A DNA stretch of 64,000 nt from Planctomycetota bacterium (lineage in GTDB: Bacteria; Planctomycetota; Phycisphaerae; UBA1845; UTPLA1), in contig QEVG01000030.1 in NCBI GenBank assembly GCA_003576905.1, positions 1-64,000 on the forward strand. The letters are read 5' to 3'. The notes under the pieces were generated by a model. That model worked only from the letters and a program-made list of their open reading frames with translations, had not been told where the DNA came from and searched no databases. Every line of letters starts with the position of its first letter. Position 1 is the first letter of the stretch. The position numbers and the translations under genes were made by a program. Positions 1 to 10,504 of this stretch are shown here, one piece after another.

Positions 1-1
1 C

Positions 2-61
2 GAGCGGGGTCTGTTCACGGAAGCAGCCATCCGCGTCCTGGCCTACACCCTCCGGCGATAG
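2..61 (+). CDS. 3' end of a gene cut by the window edge
   Basis: An open frame enters from the left edge and stops at TAG after 19 codons. The visible tail (ending in YTLRR) is too short to identify. It converges on the membrane protein gene that follows on the minus strand. The frame choice rests only on the codons looking natural, so this may be chance. Confidence 0.4.
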   Translation, partial: ERGLFTEAAIRVLAYTLRR

Positions 62-203
62 CCGGGAACAAAACCGCCGCAGATGTTGTCAACAGAGCAA
101 CCCGCTATTCAATTACCAGGATTCTTAGCCAGTTGTGCTAAGGCCGACGGGCTCATTTTAGCATATTAATTGCAGCGGTTAAACTCCCGCCAATTGGAGC
201 GCG

Positions 204-1226
204 TCAATTCCCGACCGTTGCGGCGTAGAGTATTTCCCGAGCCATCATTTGACACTTCCACAGAATGTTCTGCGCGGAATAATGTCCGGCCACCACAAGT
301 AAGACCATCGGCCCGCCTACGAGAAGGAATGAAAGCGTGCAACTCAAAAGCCGCGTCAAGCGTTGAAAGCGCGAGTACCTAACAAGTATTCGCAATGTCG
401 CCGCTTGCGCGATTAGGAAAAAACCAAACAGGATGAGCCCGAGAACGACCCAGTACGTGTGCGAACTTATTCTATCGGTAACCTTGGCCGCAAACACCGC
501 CGCGATCGCCAGCGCGGCTACAAAATACCATGAACTCCGGAACAACCCAAGACACGCTCTCTCAGCCTGCGAAAGAACGAGAGCCGCCGCCGGGCAGTTA
601 TCGACAGAGCACACACTCCCCTGCAGCAAGTAAAAAAGTCGGAATGCGATCAGCGCGCCAGAAAGCCCAAATCCAGTTATGAACAATAGATGAAACGTCC
701 AAGACATACTCGTACTAACGGTAGATGTGAGACAATAGGTCCATCCCATCGCGGGTTTTGGCCCGAACGGAATTTTCCCGGCACGAATAACAGATGCCTC
801 GGCGGCCATTGTTTCAGCGAAATACGACTGGCCACAAGATTCGTTAGGATCGATCCATTCTACGGCGATTTCGTGGCCCCAAATATCTTTTGACGCTCTT
901 TTGAGCCACGGTGCGTCCGGCGAGACATTCTTGTCCGGAATCCGCATCACGGAAGGCGCTTCAATGGCGGACCATACAGAGTCAATGTCGAATGCCGTTG
1001 ACTCATGAACTAAGTCATCATTGCTCTCCATTGAATAATGGACGACTTCGATGGGCCCAGCGAGTCCCAGAATCAGCATTGCGACAAGAAGCGAAACAGC
1101 GAGCTCGGCCGCAATTCCCGTCAGCAGCCGGAGGGTAAGGAGCGCCCACACTCTTTGGAGCACGATCAGAGCCCGCCTTATCCCCCATAACATCACAGAC
1201 CAACGAACCGCGTGTAGCCACTTCAC
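204..1226 (-). CDS. Multi-pass membrane protein of unknown function
   Basis: A 340-residue protein that I do not recognise. It has a hydrophobic segment near residues 30-57, an extracytoplasmic-looking loop of about 110 residues with few hydrophobic stretches, a second segment near 175-197, and three closely spaced segments between about 230 and 325. The start is GTG, with only a weak purine-rich stretch upstream. An ATG 20 bases further up lies in another frame. It follows two small minus-strand genes with exported or membrane features and could be their operon partner. Base composition is visibly more AT-rich than the gyrB region next door, which fits acquired DNA. No catalytic motif is seen. 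Confidence 0.6.
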   Translation of the reverse strand: MKWLHAVRWSVMLWGIRRALIVLQRVWALLTLRLLTGIAAELAVSLLVAMLILGLAGPIEVVHYSMESNDDLVHESTAFDIDSVWSAIEAPSVMRIPDKNVSPDAPWLKRASKDIWGHEIAVEWIDPNESCGQSYFAETMAAEASVIRAGKIPFGPKPAMGWTYCLTSTVSTSMSWTFHLLFITGFGLSGALIAFRLFYLLQGSVCSVDNCPAAALVLSQAERACLGLFRSSWYFVAALAIAAVFAAKVTDRISSHTYWVVLGLILFGFFLIAQAATLRILVRYSRFQRLTRLLSCTLSFLLVGGPMVLLVVAGHYSAQNILWKCQMMAREILYAATVGN

Positions 1227-1346
1227 CCAATATCCCGCCCATCTCCGGAGAGACTTTCCTCTGGCCCAGAACTAAGCGCAGGTGCGACCGATGGGACCAC
1301 TGCCGATTCAGGTCAGTTTCTGGCGCCAAGCCGTATCGCCCTACTC

Positions 1347-1772
1347 TTATCGCAACGAACCGAAAAATTCGGCCATCGCGGACCAGCAGCGTCGCCTTCG
1401 AATAGACATCGCTGCGAGCGCAGCCGATATACCATACAGTGCCACGAAAGGATTGCCAGCCGCGTACCAAACACAGTTTCGAGTAACGTTATTGCCATCC
1501 TCATCACGAACGACACAAGAGGAGCTTCCATTCGAACACGGCGTCTTGGCTAATCCAGCACATGGGTTTGAGATTGTGCCAGTGTCACTCGCGCGTGCCC
1601 CGCATCCGCAGCTTCCACCACAGTACTGGAAGCCCGGCTGTGCAGCAGTCGTTTGGCCTCCGGATGTGATAGAATAAAGTAAGAACGGAACCGCGAATTC
1701 AATCGCGCCGTCGGAGACGGTTGATTGAAATGATAGGCCTGCGGAAAGATCCTCAAGCACGGCGGAACTCAC
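1347..1772 (-). CDS. Cys-rich protein with C-terminal membrane segment (uncertain)
   Basis: A 141-residue reading from a GTG. The middle is Cys/Gly-rich (YCGGSCGCGA, with further Cys at CAGLAKTPC and CVVRDED). The C-terminus has a hydrophobic stretch (about 112-126) followed by SIRRRRC, which resembles a sorting tail or a stop-transfer anchor. It lies in the same frame as the upstream 148-codon gene, separated from it by one TAG and 20 sense codons. The GTG has no well-placed ribosome binding site. It could be a separate gene, or the second half of a gene broken by an amber codon. Function unknown. Confidence 0.4.
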   Translation of the reverse strand: MSSAVLEDLSAGLSFQSTVSDGAIEFAVPFLLYSITSGGQTTAAQPGFQYCGGSCGCGARASDTGTISNPCAGLAKTPCSNGSSSCVVRDEDGNNVTRNCVWYAAGNPFVALYGISAALAAMSIRRRRCWSAMAEFFGSLR

Positions 1773-1832
1773 GCGGCCAACAATTTCGACAGGCAGCGCA
1801 TTCTCCGCGCTTGAATGCTGGAGAATTCCCGA

Positions 1833-2279
1833 CTAAGTCGCTTCGTAATTCGTTGTTGACCGAACAAGAAATGCGCCTGTCCATGTCTCTTCGATGAGCG
1901 GCAATCCGGCGAGAGACTTCGAATATGATGCGGAAACATCCACCTCTAACCCGAGCCGCGCTCTGCGCCAATCGAGCGTAATGATCACAGTTCCATCGTC
2001 ATAAGGCAAGCTATAACTCGCCACGCCGCTGGGGGCGGATACGGGACTATTCGTTCCCGTGGCTCCGCCGCCGGATTCAGATATCTGAATATTCTCAAGC
2101 CGTAGAAGTGGCGGAAGACCAAGCATCAACAAGATATCATTCAGCGGTAGAATCCCTTCGGGAATCGTCGCTGTATTTGTTTCGGGCTCGCCCACCGGAA
2201 TTGGATCGACTCCTTCGAACGTCGGACAGGTCTGATTGGGCAACATGAACATCAGAACCAGAATCGTTTTCGCGATCAC
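1833..2279 (-). CDS. Small exported protein, possible lipoprotein
   Basis: A 148-residue protein. I chose the GTG start because a perfect GGAGG sits 7 bases upstream (2287-2291). Longer upstream readings run into sequence antisense to dciA. The N-terminus (IAKTILVLMFMLPNQTC) is a short signal peptide ending in a Cys. It is not a classical lipobox, so lipidation is uncertain. The rest is Pro/Thr/Ser-rich and then beta-rich (for example TVIITLDWRRARLGLEVDVS), like an extracytoplasmic adhesin or assembly fragment. It is divergent from dciA-gyrB. No family recognised. Confidence 0.6.
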   Translation of the reverse strand: MIAKTILVLMFMLPNQTCPTFEGVDPIPVGEPETNTATIPEGILPLNDILLMLGLPPLLRLENIQISESGGGATGTNSPVSAPSGVASYSLPYDDGTVIITLDWRRARLGLEVDVSASYSKSLAGLPLIEETWTGAFLVRSTTNYEAT

Positions 2280-2439
2280 GGCAAAGCCTCCTTTTGTAGC
2301 TCCCCCCTGCGAAGACGGATCGGGCCCGAAGGATCTGAACGCTCGATCCACGTTCGGCCCGATCGAGCGCGTCTCACATGATCCTGGTCCCCTCGCGCGC
2401 CCCCGGCCATTTTCAGACATCAGATGTCCGGCGCTCACG

Positions 2440-2469
2440 CTGGCACGACGCCGCAAGATCGAGTAATCT
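2440..2469 (+). promoter_or_regulatory. Possible sigma70-type promoter for dciA-gyrB
   Basis: CTGGCA (4 of 6 to the -35 consensus), an 18-base spacer and TAATCT as -10. The site ends 29 bases before the dciA start. It is only a moderate match in high-GC DNA. Confidence 0.35.
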
Positions 2470-2498
2470 TTACGCCGGTTTCTCGGAGGTTCTGTGAA

Positions 2499-5557
<3,059 letters not shown>

Positions 5558-5988
5558 TCGTTCCTATTCCGCTGATCGGGTAGAATTCTCCCGCCTGCGC
5601 CCCGCCCCCGTCAGTGACGTACTTGCGGCACCCGGCATCCGCCGGGCAGCCGCGCCGAGATCCCATCTCCGGTACGCGGCAGCCCGAGCACCCGACGCAC
5701 GCAAGCCCTGCACGATGGGGAAAAATTACCCTTGTGTGCGGATTTTCTCGCAGCCTTTACGGGAAATCACCCGCTCCTGCGCCCGTGCATTCAAACATCA
5801 GATGGTCCGTCGCCCTCCCGACCTGCGCGATTCCACGCCTTTTCGCAGCGCCGAACGCCGGATTTCTCTTGACGATACCGCGAAGAGATTTATTCTGTCC
5901 GTGGCACATCGCTTGCTCTGCAACGCGTCGGCCGGGCGGAGGAATCCGCACGCATTTTTTCTTGAGTTCGAATCACGGGGACGCCCGC
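5558..5988 (+). other. Intergenic region after gyrB
   Basis: About 430 bases with no convincing gene. It contains a TAGAAT hexamer at 5581 without a matching -35, and a better promoter at 5869-5896. A frame that is open from 5614 joins the downstream gene but has no ribosome binding site and an unnatural composition, so I read it as non-coding leader. No strong terminator hairpin is seen behind gyrB. Confidence 0.5.
5869..5896 (+). promoter_or_regulatory. Sigma70-type promoter for the respiratory block
   Basis: TTGACG, a 16-base spacer, then TATTCT. It lies about 90 bases before the start of the first gene of the cytochrome oxidase block and is the best promoter match in this gap. Confidence 0.5.
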
Positions 5989-6618
5989 ATGGACAGGGAC
6001 GCACTCGAAGCGCAACTCGCACAGCTCCGGCAGCAGGTCTCCCGCATCGAGGCCCAGCTTACCGCCCCGGAAGCGGCGCACGCCTGGCAGCCCCGCGGCT
6101 ATTACACCACCTATCACGTTCTGGCCGGCATGGTCCTCGGCCTCTTCGCCGCCGCCGCCAGCCTCCTTTTCAATATCGTCGGCGCGGCCATGTTCGGCGA
6201 ACACCCGCTCCAGCTCATCCGCGTCTACCTCACCTTCCCCATGGGCGAAAAGGCCCTCGAACTCGACACCGTCAGGGACGGCTTCGTCCTCGCCGCCGGA
6301 TGCTGCCTTTACCTTGGCACCGGAATGATCGGCGGCATCCCGTTCCACCTCGTTCTCTCCAGGTACTTTGGCGCGGCCTCCGGCGGCCGGCGCTTCGCCG
6401 TCGCCACGGCCCTCGGCCTCGGCGTCTGGCTCGTCAACTACTACTGCGTGCTCTACTGGCTTCAGCCGATGCTCATCGGCGGCCGCTGGATCGTTGACAT
6501 GGTTCCCGTGTACGTCGCCGTCGCCACCCACCTGGTCTTCGGCTGGACCATGCTCCTCGTCGACCAGTGGGGACGCTTCGTCCCGCGCCATGAACCCGCC
6601 GGGCTTCATGCCCGCTGA
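5989..6618 (+). CDS. Membrane protein at head of cytochrome oxidase block
   Basis: A 209-residue protein. A short N-terminal helix likely to form a coiled coil (DALEAQLAQLRQQVSRIEAQL) is followed by four hydrophobic segments near residues 45-67, 100-122, 140-160 and 170-193. Paired His, as for heme binding, are not obvious. The start is chosen at the ATG before this helix because upstream codons look non-coding. It is 48 bases before the diheme cytochrome gene and same-strand with ccoNO, so a role in oxidase assembly or an accessory subunit is plausible but unproven. I do not recognise the family. Confidence 0.7.
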   Translation: MDRDALEAQLAQLRQQVSRIEAQLTAPEAAHAWQPRGYYTTYHVLAGMVLGLFAAAASLLFNIVGAAMFGEHPLQLIRVYLTFPMGEKALELDTVRDGFVLAAGCCLYLGTGMIGGIPFHLVLSRYFGAASGGRRFAVATALGLGVWLVNYYCVLYWLQPMLIGGRWIVDMVPVYVAVATHLVFGWTMLLVDQWGRFVPRHEPAGLHAR

Positions 6619-6666
6619 AGAGAATCGCCCCGGTCTCCCGGTGCCCTCCACAATGCCCGAGGGCGG

Positions 6667-7710
6667 ATGGTAGAAATGAAGCGAACGATGTTTCGATGCC
6701 TCCCGGTTGTTCTCGTCGTACTCTGGATCGGCGCCTGCGCCGACAAGCCCGCCGACGAGCGCGACGAGGACATGTCCCGTCCCGCCACCTTCGGCTTCCA
6801 GACCAGCCTGCACCAGACCCTCATCGACGAAGGGAAGATTACATACGAACGCTACTGCCTCGGATGCCACGGTGCGGCCGGAGACGGCGCCGGTGAAGCC
6901 GCCGTCTTCCTGAACCCGCGCCCGCGCAACTTCGTCACCGCACGCTTCAAGTTCAGCTCCACCCGGTCCGGGCAGCTTCCGACCGACGACGACCTCCGCC
7001 GCACCATCAAGAACGGCCTGCGCGGCAGCGCCATGCCCCCCTTCAATCTCCTCTCCGACCGAAAGGTCGACGCCCTCGTCGCCTACATCAAGACCTTCTC
7101 GCCGGAGTGGACCGAGCGAGAGCCCGCCTCGCCCGTTCCCTTTGTCGACGATCCCTACGGCGAGGAGGGCCGCGCCGAGGCCGTCGCCCGCGGCGAAGCC
7201 GTCTACCACGGCTTCGCCAGCTGCTGGTCCTGCCATCCCGCCTACGTCAGCGAAGCCAGGATCAGCGACTACATCGTTCAGTTCGGCGGCCAGCCGCGCG
7301 AAGTCTTCCGCCCCGGCCTCTATGAGTCCGATGGCAAGGCCAACGACGAAGGTGAAATGGTCTACCCGCCCGACTTCCGCCGCGACTACGTGCGCGCCGG
7401 CATGACCGTCCGCGATATCTACCGCAGCGTCTCGGCCGGCATCACCGGCACTGCCATGCCCACATGGATCGACTCCATCGACGTGCCCGGAAAATCCCCC
7501 GGCGATCCGCCGGTCGTCTCACAGAAAGACCTCTGGGCCATGTCCTACTACGTTCAGGAACTTCTGCGGCAGCGCCCGCCGCTGTTCGACGAGGGTCAGG
7601 TGTCGGTGCGGAACCGTCCGCGCCCGATCTATCTGCACGGTGCTCCGACGCCCGCGGCGCCCTCGGAAGCCGCACCGACCTCCCAGCCCGATGTTGATTT
7701 TGAGTTTTAA
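6667..7710 (+). CDS. Diheme c-type cytochrome, probable lipoprotein
   Basis: A 347-residue exported protein. The N-terminus (MKRTMFRCLPVVLVVLWIGAC) is a signal peptide ending in a lipobox-like WIGAC, so it is probably lipid-anchored on the periplasmic side. There are two c-heme sites: YCLGCHGAAGDG near residue 60, with a distal Met probably in SAMPPFNLLS, and CWSCHP near residue 190, with the ligand probably in GTAMPTW. The tail is Pro/Ala-rich and low-complexity. It sits directly before ccoN, where it probably passes electrons to the oxidase and may take the place of the missing diheme subunit CcoP. The start could also be the Met three codons downstream. Confidence 0.88.
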   Translation: MVEMKRTMFRCLPVVLVVLWIGACADKPADERDEDMSRPATFGFQTSLHQTLIDEGKITYERYCLGCHGAAGDGAGEAAVFLNPRPRNFVTARFKFSSTRSGQLPTDDDLRRTIKNGLRGSAMPPFNLLSDRKVDALVAYIKTFSPEWTEREPASPVPFVDDPYGEEGRAEAVARGEAVYHGFASCWSCHPAYVSEARISDYIVQFGGQPREVFRPGLYESDGKANDEGEMVYPPDFRRDYVRAGMTVRDIYRSVSAGITGTAMPTWIDSIDVPGKSPGDPPVVSQKDLWAMSYYVQELLRQRPPLFDEGQVSVRNRPRPIYLHGAPTPAAPSEAAPTSQPDVDFEF

Positions 7711-7758
7711 CCCGCGACCGCCCGACGCGGTCGGGTCCGATTTGGGATTTTGTAAACC

Positions 7759-9210
7759 ATGGCAACCATCGCATCGGCGGGCTCTGTCCCGCGACACGCG
7801 GAAACGGCGATCGCCGGAGAGCTGGTCGACACCCGGCTCGTCCTCTATCACCTCGTCGCCGCTCTTGTCTTTCTCGGGGTCTCGATCCTCGCGGGCTTCC
7901 TCTTCTCGCTTCAGTTTCTCCAGTGGTATCCCTTTGAGGGCATCGAGCTGCTCTCTCCCGGCCGCTGGCGCATGATCCATACCAACGGCGTCGCCTACGG
8001 CTTCCTCGCCAACGCCTTTCTCGGAAGCCTCTGCTGGGCCGTCCCGCGCCTCACCCTGCGCCCGCTTCTCAGCAAGCCCCTCTCCTGGTTCATCTTCTAC
8101 GCCTGGCAGGCCGTTGTCATCGCCACGGCACTCGGCCTTACCTTCGGCCAGGCCCAGGCCCTCGAATGGGGCGAAACCCCCGTCTGGATAGACCCTGTCG
8201 CACTCGTCGGCCTCATCCTCGTTGCGTTCAACTTCATGGGCCCGATCGTCAAGACCGAAGGCCCCCAGTACGTCGCCATCTGGTACTTCATCTCCGCCTT
8301 CATCTGGACCATCCTCGTCTACGCGATGGGCAACTTCATCCCCCAGTACTTCGTCGGCGGAGCCGCCGCCGGGGCGATCGGCGGCCTCTTCATTCACGAC
8401 CTCGTCGGCCTCTTCGTCACGCCCCTCGGCTGGGGCCTCATGTACTACTTCGTCCCCATCATTCTCAAAAAGCCCGTCTGGAGTCACGGGCTCTCCCTCG
8501 TCGGCTTCTGGGGGCTCGCCTTCTTCTACCCCCTGACCGGGATACACCACTTTCTCTACAGCCCGATCCCCATGTTCCTCCAGCACGGCGCGGTGGTCAC
8601 GACCATCGCCATCGAACTGGTCGTCACCACCGTCATCATCAATTTCTTCATGACCATCGTCGGCCGGGGCGACGCCCTCCGCACCAACCTGCCGATCCGC
8701 TGGTTCTACACCGGCATGATTTTCTACTTCACCACCTGCCTCCAGTGCTCCTTCCAGACCACCCTCACCTTTCAGAAGATCATTCACTTCTCGGATTGGG
8801 TCGTCGGCCATGCCCATCTCGTCATGCTCGGCGTCTTCGGCTTCTGGCTCCTCGGCATCATGGTTCACCTCATGCCCCGCGTGATGGGCGCCGGCCGCTG
8901 GTACTCCGCCGCCGCCAACAGCTGGCACTACTGGCTCACCGCCTTCGGCACCCTCATCATGTTCCTCGATCTCCTCGTCGCCGGTCTCGTGCAGGGCTAC
9001 ATGTGGCGTGACCTCTCCCCCTGGGAAGACACCCTCGTCGCCTCCATGCCCTTCTGGCTCCTTCGAACCGTCAGCGGCGCGATGATCGTCGTCGGCCAGT
9101 TCATGTTCTTCTGGAATGTCTGGATGACCTGGACCCGCCGGGCATCCCTCCCGCCGCAGTCGGTCGAGCCGGCCCCCACGCCGTCCGCTCCCGCTCCGGC
9201 CGTGGCGTAA
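7759..9210 (+). CDS. ccoN: cbb3-type cytochrome c oxidase subunit I
   Basis: A 483-residue, roughly 12-helix heme-copper oxidase catalytic subunit that reduces O2 to water in the inner membrane. Metal ligands can be placed: His74 in MIHTNGVAYGF (low-spin heme b), His213 in FIHDLVGLF and His263/His264 in GIHHFLYSP (CuB), and His351/His353 in GHAHLVMLG (heme b and b3). Tyr257, six residues before the HH pair, matches the position of the cross-linked Tyr of cbb3 enzymes. This supports a C-family rather than an A-family oxidase. The C-terminus has a Pro/Ala-rich tail. ccoO follows 12 bases later, so the two are co-transcribed. Confidence 0.95.
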   Translation: MATIASAGSVPRHAETAIAGELVDTRLVLYHLVAALVFLGVSILAGFLFSLQFLQWYPFEGIELLSPGRWRMIHTNGVAYGFLANAFLGSLCWAVPRLTLRPLLSKPLSWFIFYAWQAVVIATALGLTFGQAQALEWGETPVWIDPVALVGLILVAFNFMGPIVKTEGPQYVAIWYFISAFIWTILVYAMGNFIPQYFVGGAAAGAIGGLFIHDLVGLFVTPLGWGLMYYFVPIILKKPVWSHGLSLVGFWGLAFFYPLTGIHHFLYSPIPMFLQHGAVVTTIAIELVVTTVIINFFMTIVGRGDALRTNLPIRWFYTGMIFYFTTCLQCSFQTTLTFQKIIHFSDWVVGHAHLVMLGVFGFWLLGIMVHLMPRVMGAGRWYSAAANSWHYWLTAFGTLIMFLDLLVAGLVQGYMWRDLSPWEDTLVASMPFWLLRTVSGAMIVVGQFMFFWNVWMTWTRRASLPPQSVEPAPTPSAPAPAVA

Positions 9211-9222
9211 GGAGACCGAGAG

Positions 9223-9960
9223 ATGTTTGAGTCGAAATCGGGCGTATTCCTCATCGCGGGACTCGGCTTCTTCGCCCTGTCCTTCCTGGTCATGGCCGTG
9301 CTGCCGTGGACCATCTACGCCGGCGAGGAGGAACTGACTGTCACCCAGATGGCATCAAAAGGCATCATCCCCGAATTCGTGGACCTCGCCGAACGCTACC
9401 CCGAACAGTTCAAAAAGCACTTCGGCGAGGTGAACTACCAGTCCTACGAAAAGGCCCTGCGCCTCGGCCACAAAGTCTACGTCGCCGAGGCCTGCTGGCA
9501 CTGCCATTCCCAGTTTGTCCGCCCCGTCTCGAACGAAGACCTCCGCTGGGGCCCCGTCTCCCATGCCCTCGAATATCAGAACGTTCTCCAGCGCCCCGTC
9601 CTCTTCGGAACCCGTCGCGTCGGCCCCGATCTCTCCCGCGAGGCCGCGCGCCGAAGCAACGACTGGCACGTCGCCCATTTCTGGAAGCCGACAGCCGTCG
9701 CCCCGACCTCGGTCATGCCCTCCTACCGCTGGTTCTTCGACACCGACGGCTACCCCAACGAGCGCGGCCTGGCCATCATCACCTACGTCCAGTGGCTCGG
9801 CAGTTGGATCGAAGAATACCCCTACTTCCACGGCGAAGGCCCCTACGGCCCTGACGGGCGTCCGAAGTCCGGCGACGCCGCCACACCCGATCAGACTGCC
9901 GCGGTCCCCTCCCCGGCGCGCGGCGTCGCGCTAAACTCCCACGGAGGCATGGCGCGATGA
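9223..9960 (+). CDS. ccoO: cbb3-type oxidase monoheme cytochrome c subunit
   Basis: A 245-residue protein with an uncleaved N-terminal membrane anchor (about residues 8-31, VFLIAGLGFFALSFLVMA) and one c-heme motif CWHCHSQFVRPV near residue 91. The axial Met is likely in TSVMPSYRWFF. The family CcoO feeds electrons to the CcoN heme centres. A good ribosome binding site (AGGAGA) lies upstream. The C-terminal 35 residues are Pro/Ala-rich and probably disordered. Its stop overlaps the next small gene by ATGA. Confidence 0.95.
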   Translation: MFESKSGVFLIAGLGFFALSFLVMAVLPWTIYAGEEELTVTQMASKGIIPEFVDLAERYPEQFKKHFGEVNYQSYEKALRLGHKVYVAEACWHCHSQFVRPVSNEDLRWGPVSHALEYQNVLQRPVLFGTRRVGPDLSREAARRSNDWHVAHFWKPTAVAPTSVMPSYRWFFDTDGYPNERGLAIITYVQWLGSWIEEYPYFHGEGPYGPDGRPKSGDAATPDQTAAVPSPARGVALNSHGGMAR

Positions 9961-10277
9961 TGAAGACCCTTCCCGAATCCCGCGGCAAGCGCATCTTCCT
10001 GATCGTCTTCGCCCTCGCGATCCTCGCTCCGGCCGGCTACGGCTTCGTCGAGAAGCTCATGCTCTTCGTCCTCGCCGTGAAGCGCGACCTCATTGCCGGC
10101 TTCACCATCGTCCCCGTCGTGAACTACCTCATCGTCACCGCCGGCATGGCGTGCCTCCTCGTCTGGGCCATCATCAACGGAATGTTCCGAAACATCGAAG
10201 CCCCCAAGTATCACATGCTCGAACAGGAAGAAGCCCTCGACGAACGCGAACGGCAGGCCCGAAAGGAAGCGCCATGA
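9957..10277 (+). CDS. Small two-helix membrane protein of the oxidase operon
   Basis: A 106-residue protein with hydrophobic segments at about 13-30 and 47-73, a Lys/Arg-flanked start and a charged, helical C-terminus (LEQEEALDERERQARKEA). It overlaps ccoO upstream and the next gene downstream by four bases each, so it is surely translated with them. No Cys or heme motif. It does not resemble CcoQ or CcoH in sequence that I can see. An accessory or assembly subunit is inferred from position only. Confidence 0.8.
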   Translation: MMKTLPESRGKRIFLIVFALAILAPAGYGFVEKLMLFVLAVKRDLIAGFTIVPVVNYLIVTAGMACLLVWAIINGMFRNIEAPKYHMLEQEEALDERERQARKEAP

Positions 10278-10438
10278 ACCACGCGCCCGAACCCTCGGCA
10301 CAGGAAGAGCGCCAGTATCACACCTACGTCACCCACCGCATTCCGTGGTATGTCCGCATCATGTGGGCCGCCTTCTGGATCGGCATGCTCTGGTACCTCA
10401 TCAAGTACGCCGTCCCCATGGCCCGCAACTACTTCTGA
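10274..10438 (+). CDS. 54-residue single-helix membrane protein (CcoQ-like position)
   Basis: A hydrophilic N-terminus (NHAPEPSAQEERQYHTYV) is followed by one hydrophobic helix at about 28-47 (VRIMWAAFWIGMLWYLIKYA) and a short tail. The start ATG overlaps the preceding stop (ATGA). The size and single helix recall CcoQ/FixQ or the N-terminal anchor of CcoP, but no heme site follows. This is either a mini-subunit or an anchor split from its cytochrome. Function inferred from context only. Confidence 0.75.
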   Translation: MNHAPEPSAQEERQYHTYVTHRIPWYVRIMWAAFWIGMLWYLIKYAVPMARNYF

Positions 10439-10504
10439 CCCCGCGCCGCCGTACAATAGCGCCTCGCGCCCGCCCACGAATCGCGGAGCGCCCCCCGTGC
10501 CCCC

